This document shows positions 32,582 through 37,127 of a DNA stretch of 37,127 bases, piece after piece (the stretch's first letter is position 1; every line of letters starts with the position of its first letter). A model generated the notes under the pieces. That model had not been told where the DNA came from, made no database searches, and saw only the letters and a list, made by a program, of their open reading frames with translations. The stretch is from contig CANMLD010000018.1 of assembly GCA_947498315.1 (NCBI GenBank), positions 1-37,127 on the forward strand, written 5' to 3'. Position numbers and translations under genes: made by a program. Source of the DNA: Pseudomonadota bacterium. Lineage in GTDB: Bacteria > Myxococcota_A > UBA9042 > GCA-2863065.

Positions 32582-35088
32582 GGGGCCTCCTCCTGCCCCA
32601 TCTGGCCCTCGAGGCCGAGGGGGGCGACTGCAGCGACGGTTGTGGCGCTGTCGAGATTCTGGAGCGTCGACGGGAACTTGAGGGCGGATCGACTCGAATG
32701 GTCGGGCATATCCTTGGCGGGCGGCATCCGGCGGTCGAGCCAGAATCGGGCTTGGGTGCGGACCGTCGTCAGCAGTTCGTCGAGAGCCGGGTCGGCCAGC
32801 TCCGACCACGCGTAGGCCTGCGCTGCTTCGACGAGCACGAGGGCTTCGAGCCCCCGCCCGATGTCGAGCAGGCAACTGCTGGTGAGCAGCAGGTCTTCGG
32901 CCGGGGTGAGCTCGAGTGAGGCGCATCGCGTGAGGAGCGCCTCGCAGTCGCCGGCGGCGGCAGCCAGATCCCGGGCGATCAGGCTCGCGAGGTCCGCTGT
33001 CGAGACGGAGGAGGCGTGCGGCTCGACGAAGGCACGGGCCGTCGGGATCCCTTCAGCCGTGAGGGCGCGAGTGGCTGCCCCCGCTGCGATCTCACCCGGC
33101 GTTGGCGCGCTCAGAGCCTCGAGTGGCTGTACGGGGGCCTTTTTGGGTGCCTTCGCGTTCAAAGGCGCCATCTCGGCGACAGCCTTGGCCATGCTCCGAT
33201 CCCCTCGGTGCCCGACCGCGAGGGCCGCTCGAATCCGCTTCACTTCGCGCCGGCGTCTTGGGAAGTTCTCGTCGACGTAATGAAGCGTCACTTCGGCACG
33301 GTGCGCGTCGCCGCCTTCGGCATAGGTCTCCGCGAGCGACAGCATCAGGGCCCCTTCCGAGAGCGCGCCCTCGCTTGCCAGGCCCAGTACGGCCCAGGCG
33401 CCTGCGGCGACGCCGTCGACCCCGTTCGTCTCCCCCCCGGTCCCCGCGGCCCCAGTCGTCGCGCCCCCAGTCGCATTCGCGCTCGCGACCTGGATGAGCG
33501 CCAGGTAGACCCGCGTCGCTCGCTGCCACAGGCCGGCCTCGCGGAGCGCTCGCGCGCCGACCTGGTCGATGCGGGTTGCGCGCCGGCCAATGCGCCCGGG
33601 GAGGGCCATGTAGACCCGCGCTGCGTCCAGCCAACGGCCGGCCCGAGCTTCGGCGAAGAGCAAGCGCGTGCGGAGGCGTTTCGAGAGCTCGGCTGTCTCT
33701 GCGAGCGGCGACTCACTGCGCTCGGCCTTCAGCTTCTCGAAGGTCGCGAGCGCCTCGGCGAGCTCGCCGCGGTAGTAATGGACACGGCCCTTTCGGAAGC
33801 GTGCTTCGTCTGAGACAAGGCCCACGAAGCTGGTGATGGCGCTGTCATAGATGGCCAAGACGTCGGCGGGTCGCGGGCCTCCGTCGGTCCCGCCTAGCAC
33901 GAAGCCTTGGTACTCGGCGGAGCGCATCCCGGCGAGCGCCAGGACAGACGCCTCAGCGCCCGCGAGCTGGTCGAGGAGGACCACCGCCTCGCCGTCCGCG
34001 CCCCGGAGCGAGAGGCAGTCGGCAAAGCGAATCGCGGCGAGGTCTCGCACGTTGCTGGCGACGCCGGCTTCACCCGACTCGTCCATCGCGCTCGCGGCCA
34101 GCAACCGGAAGGCTGCGCACGCCACTGCCACATCGCCGTCCTCGAGGCGGCGCTCGGCCGCAGCGAGGCGCGGGAGGCCCGCCTCCGCCTCGTCAAGCAG
34201 CTCCGTATACGGCGCGAAGGGCACTTGCAGTAGAGCGGGGTCGTTCGAAAGCAGGCGGCGGTCGGCCACTCGAAGCACCCACCGGTTCGGATTGCGTTTG
34301 ACGTAAGAGTCGATGTCGATGCCCGTCGGGCCGAGGTGGGCGACGATCCCGACCAGCTTCGGTCCCGCCGCCGACCGTTGCCGAGTCGCCTTCTTCTTCA
34401 CGTCCAAGTCGTCGCTTTCGTAGAGCGGCTCGAACTCACGGAAGAAACGCTGCTTCTTTTCGCTGCCGAGCTGGACCTCGACGAGGCCGCGCCAGGTCTC
34501 AGGGATCGCGTCGAAGCGGATGGTGATGGTCCCTGCGAGGTCATCCACCTCGGCCCTCGGCCCCACGAAGCCGCGGCTCCGCTCGAAGACGAGGTAGGCC
34601 ATCTCGCCGAAGCGCGAGAGGGGGACCTCGCGCGCGGCGGGCAGCTCGGGGACCGTTCGGGGTGCGCCGCGGCGTGTAGCTTCAGGCTGGGCCGCGTCCG
34701 GGTCAGCCGCGTCCGGGTCAGCCGCGTCCGGGTCAGCCGCATCCGGGTCAGCCGCTTCCGGGTCAGCCGCCTCCGGGTCAGCCGCATCCGGGTCGGCCGC
34801 GTCTCTACGAGCCTTTGCACGGGCTTGGAGGGCCGACGGCTTCGGCTCCTTGCCAGCCAGAGGCGGGTCACTCTTGAGGTCGGTTGTGAAGCGGTCCAGC
34901 GCGTCGGACGACCGCTCTCTTGGGGTGGTCGGCTCGTCAGCGTGGTTGGCGGGCTGTTCGGGCGGCGCGGCCGTCGCGGTCCGGGTGAGTCCCGTGATGG
35001 CCAGTACGGTCAGGGCCAGTACGGTCAGGGCTAGTACGGTCGGTGCCAGTAGGGTCAGCGACGGTACCGCGGGTCTTGTTCTCGTCAT
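32578..35088 (-). CDS. Secreted repeat-rich protein, first gene of flagellar operon
   Basis: An 836-residue exported protein from ATG 35088 (site AGGGGAT upstream; a TTG two codons earlier is possible). It has a signal peptide with TVLAL repeats, a hydrophilic region with seven to eight AADPD/AADPE units, a possible AMIN-like or beta domain (about 155-280; YLVFERSRGF) and a long alpha-helical body of TPR-like pairs (about 300-780; LATFEKLKAERSESPLAETA). TPR proteins in this position are typically periplasmic organisers of motility or envelope complexes. I do not recognise a named family. It starts the operon behind the sigma-54-type promoter, so it is likely expressed with the rod genes and may help assemble or stabilise the flagellum in the periplasm. 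Confidence 0.75.
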   Translation of the reverse strand: MTRTRPAVPSLTLLAPTVLALTVLALTVLAITGLTRTATAAPPEQPANHADEPTTPRERSSDALDRFTTDLKSDPPLAGKEPKPSALQARAKARRDAADPDAADPEAADPEAADPDAADPDAADPDAADPDAAQPEATRRGAPRTVPELPAAREVPLSRFGEMAYLVFERSRGFVGPRAEVDDLAGTITIRFDAIPETWRGLVEVQLGSEKKQRFFREFEPLYESDDLDVKKKATRQRSAAGPKLVGIVAHLGPTGIDIDSYVKRNPNRWVLRVADRRLLSNDPALLQVPFAPYTELLDEAEAGLPRLAAAERRLEDGDVAVACAAFRLLAASAMDESGEAGVASNVRDLAAIRFADCLSLRGADGEAVVLLDQLAGAEASVLALAGMRSAEYQGFVLGGTDGGPRPADVLAIYDSAITSFVGLVSDEARFRKGRVHYYRGELAEALATFEKLKAERSESPLAETAELSKRLRTRLLFAEARAGRWLDAARVYMALPGRIGRRATRIDQVGARALREAGLWQRATRVYLALIQVASANATGGATTGAAGTGGETNGVDGVAAGAWAVLGLASEGALSEGALMLSLAETYAEGGDAHRAEVTLHYVDENFPRRRREVKRIRAALAVGHRGDRSMAKAVAEMAPLNAKAPKKAPVQPLEALSAPTPGEIAAGAATRALTAEGIPTARAFVEPHASSVSTADLASLIARDLAAAAGDCEALLTRCASLELTPAEDLLLTSSCLLDIGRGLEALVLVEAAQAYAWSELADPALDELLTTVRTQARFWLDRRMPPAKDMPDHSSRSALKFPSTLQNLDSATTVAAVAPLGLEGQMGQEEAP
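34691..34800. repeat. 15-bp tandem repeat encoding AADPD/AADPE
   Basis: Seven full units of gccgc(g/a/t/c)tccgggtca plus a partial one, in frame inside the secreted repeat-rich protein (minus strand). Confidence 0.95.
35000..35059. repeat. 15-bp tandem repeat inside a signal peptide
   Basis: Four units of gccagtacggtcagg (the last two diverged), encoding TVLAL-type repeats in the hydrophobic core of the signal peptide of the gene at 32578-35088. Gain or loss of a unit would lengthen or shorten the core without a frameshift. Confidence 0.85.
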
Positions 35089-35140
35089 CGTCAATCCCCT
35101 GGCGGCACCACCGTGGATGAGGGGGTGCCACCAAAGAGCG

Positions 35141-35157
35141 AAGCACCCATCGTGCCA
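35141..35157 (-). promoter_or_regulatory. Sigma-54-type (-24/-12) promoter of the flagellar operon
   Basis: The minus strand reads TGGCACGATGGGTGCTT. Against the consensus TGGCACG-N4-TTGC(A/T) it differs only by G for the first T of the -12 element, and GG and GC are 10 bp apart as required. The start point would be near 35131, giving a leader of about 43 bases to the ATG at 35088. RpoN-driven flagellar operons are well known; no enhancer site was identified. Confidence 0.6.
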
Positions 35158-35264
35158 GCCGCGGGAGCGGGGCGACGCCGGCGGCCTGAAGTCGAAAGTG
35201 ACGTAAGGACGGATAGTTAGAGCGGAGGGCGGGGCAGGGCGAGGCCATCCCGCTCGACGGGGCG

Positions 35265-35280
35265 CTGACGGGGCCGTCAG
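35265..35280. terminator. Possible hairpin terminator
   Basis: CTGACGG-GG-CCGTCAG is a perfect 7-bp stem just downstream of the AgmX-domain gene (stop at 35306). There is no clear U-tract, so its role is uncertain. Confidence 0.35.
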
Positions 35281-35305
35281 TGGCTTGACGCCCGTTGTTC
35301 GGCGA

Positions 35306-37120
35306 TTAGCCCGGGTTGAACACGAAGGGCCACTGCACGATGCAGACGCCGCCTTCGGGCTTGTGGAACGTGAAGCGGCGCACCACGCCGAGCAGGCAGT
35401 TACCGACGGCGGGGTCGGGCACGGTGCCGCTCGAGATGGTCGGCGAGCTGACCCTGCCGTCCACGCCGATGGTCCAACGGGCGGTGAGCTTGCCGGCGAG
35501 CTTGTCGTTCACCTGGAGGCGCGCCTCGTAGCAGCCCCGGATCGCGCTCGCTCGTGAGCGGACCACCGACGAGATGTTCTCCTTCTTGCAGAACCCGGCG
35601 GTCTGACCCCCACCGATGGACAAGCCTCCGATACGCTTTGCTTTCTTGGGGCTGAGTCCGACGCCGGTCTCGAGGCCGGTGCCGCCACGGTCGATGTTCC
35701 CGAGGCCGTGGATGCGTCCATAGGGCCCCTCGCCGCCACCGCCCGTGCCGGTGTTCTTGAAGCCCATCCCATTGGTCCCACCGCCTGCCACGTAGATGCC
35801 ATCATCGACACCGGCCATAGCGACAGCGATCTTGCTCGTGATCGACTCCGGGTTGTTCGCGATGATGTTGCTCAGGGCTACCATGTTCTGAAGGTTCGGC
35901 GACTTTAGGATGTTGACGAGACCGACGTCGCTGCTCTTCGTCTTCGGTACCATCGGAGCTTCGTTCTTCGGGACCCGCGCCACGATGGTGTCGGGCAGCG
36001 CTGGATCGCCGAACTTGCCTTCGTCATCTGGCGCCGCCTGCGACGAGTCATCGGGCTCGAGCACGGTCTCCTCGGGTTCCTCCTTGTCTTCCACCTCGGC
36101 GACGAACGCGAGCGCTGTCGCGTCGACGAGCACCGCGCGCTTGTCCTGCTTGCGGAACTCGTAGTCGCCGTAGCTCGGATCGAAGGTCCAGCAGAGGTAC
36201 GACGCGAAGCCCAGCAGGACGACGACGGCCATGGCCGCCGAGGTGCCGAGCCAGGTGTCGAAGCCGAAGCGGCCGGTCGCGGGCATCGCGCCCGGATGGA
36301 CGAACTGAAAGACGATGGAGACGTCGCCGAAGTCGAGTTTGCCCCAGTCGTCGCCGCCAACGCGGAGGTGGCGCACGTCGCCGGAGGTGGCGCCGGTCGC
36401 TGCGGTCCACGCATCCGTCGCGGAGAGCGTCTGGCCGCCGAGGTTCAGCGTGCCGGAGAAGCCCGGGAGTAGCGCCAGCTCATAGCTTCCGACGCCCCGG
36501 CCGAGGGAGCGGTCGAAGCGCGCTTCGAAGAGGGCGTGGTCGTTCGGCCCTGCGCCGCTGGGGAGAGCGAAGGCCCGCTTCTCGCGGCGAATCGACGCGA
36601 CGTCGGTGCCCACGCGAACGTCTTCCGGTTCGGCCAGCAGATTCTGGTGAACGACGGAGCCATTCCAGAGCTGAGAGACGCGGAGATAGCGGTGACGACG
36701 GCGGTAGCTGTCCGCGCCAGCGAGCTGAGCGAGCGCGGACAAGCCCACAATGAGGGCGCCGGCTGCCGTCAGCCAGAAGCCCGGGGCGGTGCTCGGGCGC
36801 GAGTCGCCCAGCCGAGCGAAGGCCTCGGCCGAGATGGCGCCCGCTCCGACCTCGGGCAGATGCAGCCACGACATCGCGAGCGCCGTGAACGCCGCGAGGC
36901 TCGCGAGGACGGCGACGCCCGCGAGACGCCGCTTGCGCAGCACGAACGCGAGCACGCTCGCAGCCGCGCCGATTGCCGCCGCGCCGTAGACCAGCGGGGC
37001 GGTGGTGAGAGCGGCCCCGGAGACGGGCCCTCCCAGAATGGACGAATCGAACCAAGGCGCCGCGACTACTCCGACCGCAACACCGATGGCCCCAGAAACA
37101 GCAAAGAACAGCATTCGCAT
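35306..37120 (-). CDS. Membrane protein with AgmX/PglI-type C-terminal domain
   Basis: A 604-residue protein. Hydrophobic segments at about 3-22, 40-62, 67-86, 115-135 and 290-310 place it in the inner membrane. A soluble beta region (about 150-285; LGRGVGSYELALLPGFSGTL) lies between them, then an acid-rich linker (about 345-375) and a Gly-rich region. The last 100 residues match the AgmX/PglI C-terminal domain (RSRASAIRGCYEARLQ, LTARWTIGVDGRVSSP, VVRRFTFHKPEGG) with its Cys residues, a TonB-like beta domain found in gliding-motility and related myxobacterial proteins. The start is the ATG at 37118-37120, 7 bp from the window edge, with AAGG upstream. It is not part of the flagellar operon (217-bp gap). 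Confidence 0.82.
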   Translation of the reverse strand: MRMLFFAVSGAIGVAVGVVAAPWFDSSILGGPVSGAALTTAPLVYGAAAIGAAASVLAFVLRKRRLAGVAVLASLAAFTALAMSWLHLPEVGAGAISAEAFARLGDSRPSTAPGFWLTAAGALIVGLSALAQLAGADSYRRRHRYLRVSQLWNGSVVHQNLLAEPEDVRVGTDVASIRREKRAFALPSGAGPNDHALFEARFDRSLGRGVGSYELALLPGFSGTLNLGGQTLSATDAWTAATGATSGDVRHLRVGGDDWGKLDFGDVSIVFQFVHPGAMPATGRFGFDTWLGTSAAMAVVVLLGFASYLCWTFDPSYGDYEFRKQDKRAVLVDATALAFVAEVEDKEEPEETVLEPDDSSQAAPDDEGKFGDPALPDTIVARVPKNEAPMVPKTKSSDVGLVNILKSPNLQNMVALSNIIANNPESITSKIAVAMAGVDDGIYVAGGGTNGMGFKNTGTGGGGEGPYGRIHGLGNIDRGGTGLETGVGLSPKKAKRIGGLSIGGGQTAGFCKKENISSVVRSRASAIRGCYEARLQVNDKLAGKLTARWTIGVDGRVSSPTISSGTVPDPAVGNCLLGVVRRFTFHKPEGGVCIVQWPFVFNPG

Positions 37121-37127
37121 TGGCCTT

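Noticed and set aside
34691-34800. CRISPR-like look of the 15-bp repeats
   Set aside because: Units are contiguous with no spacers and encode an in-frame AADPD peptide, so this is a coding tandem repeat.
1-37127. rRNA, tRNA or CRISPR loci
   Set aside because: None was recognised on either strand by eye. A tRNA scan would settle whether a single tRNA was missed.

Overview
The window is GC-rich, densely coded DNA from what is most likely a member of the Myxococcota (myxobacteria and relatives). The signs are an AgmX/PglI-type C-terminal domain, a MYXO-CTERM-like tail, a MopE-type D-rich metal-binding motif, Cys-rich repeat lipoproteins and many large acid-rich secreted proteins. It carries flgB, flgC, fliE and a CheX-like gene, so this lineage probably has flagella, unlike Myxococcus itself. 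No rRNA, tRNA or CRISPR array was seen. The class cannot be fixed from the sequence alone.

Layout, left to right. (1) 1-380: a 24-bp tandem repeat, the tail of an unknown ORF and a small inverted repeat. (2) 381-4621, minus strand: a tight four-gene envelope operon (SpoIID-like lipoprotein, PilZ-like protein, small Cys-rich lipoprotein, SGNH hydrolase). (3) 4722-7711, plus strand: HMG-CoA lyase overlapping a secreted HEAT-repeat/cyclophilin protein. (4) 7760-10136, minus strand: an overlapping pair, a Rieske oxygenase fused to an SCP2 sterol-carrier domain and a sterol desaturase/fatty-acid hydroxylase family enzyme, probably a sterol- or lipid-modifying module. (5) 10330-11019: a vapBC-type toxin-antitoxin locus in an AT-rich patch, whose antitoxin has a stop codon where its start should be. 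(6) 11020-13973, minus strand: a frameshifted lipoprotein gene downstream of an M1 metallopeptidase. (7) 14111-17143: a secreted propeller-like protein, a dienelactone hydrolase, a CheX-like phosphatase and two copies of a short mobile-element-like repeat. (8) 17189-25114, minus strand: TamB-like, AsmA-like and alpha/beta hydrolase genes, then a Uma2-family gene. (9) 25205-26100: a small ORF, an HNH nuclease remnant and a third copy of the repeat. (10) 26198-30421: a giant IPT/TIG lipoprotein. (11) 30525-35157: a flagellar operon read leftward from a sigma-54-type promoter: repeat-rich secreted protein, degenerate sigma-54 activator AAA+ protein, flgB, flgC, fliE. (12) 35306-37120: a membrane protein with an AgmX/PglI C-terminal domain.

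The most notable items are the Rieske-SCP2/desaturase pair, the 174-bp palindromic element family that abuts CTGA(G) stop-codon sites, and the flagellar operon that pairs a sigma-54 promoter with an activator-like protein that has lost its ATPase motifs. All assignments come from reading motifs by eye; no database search was run.
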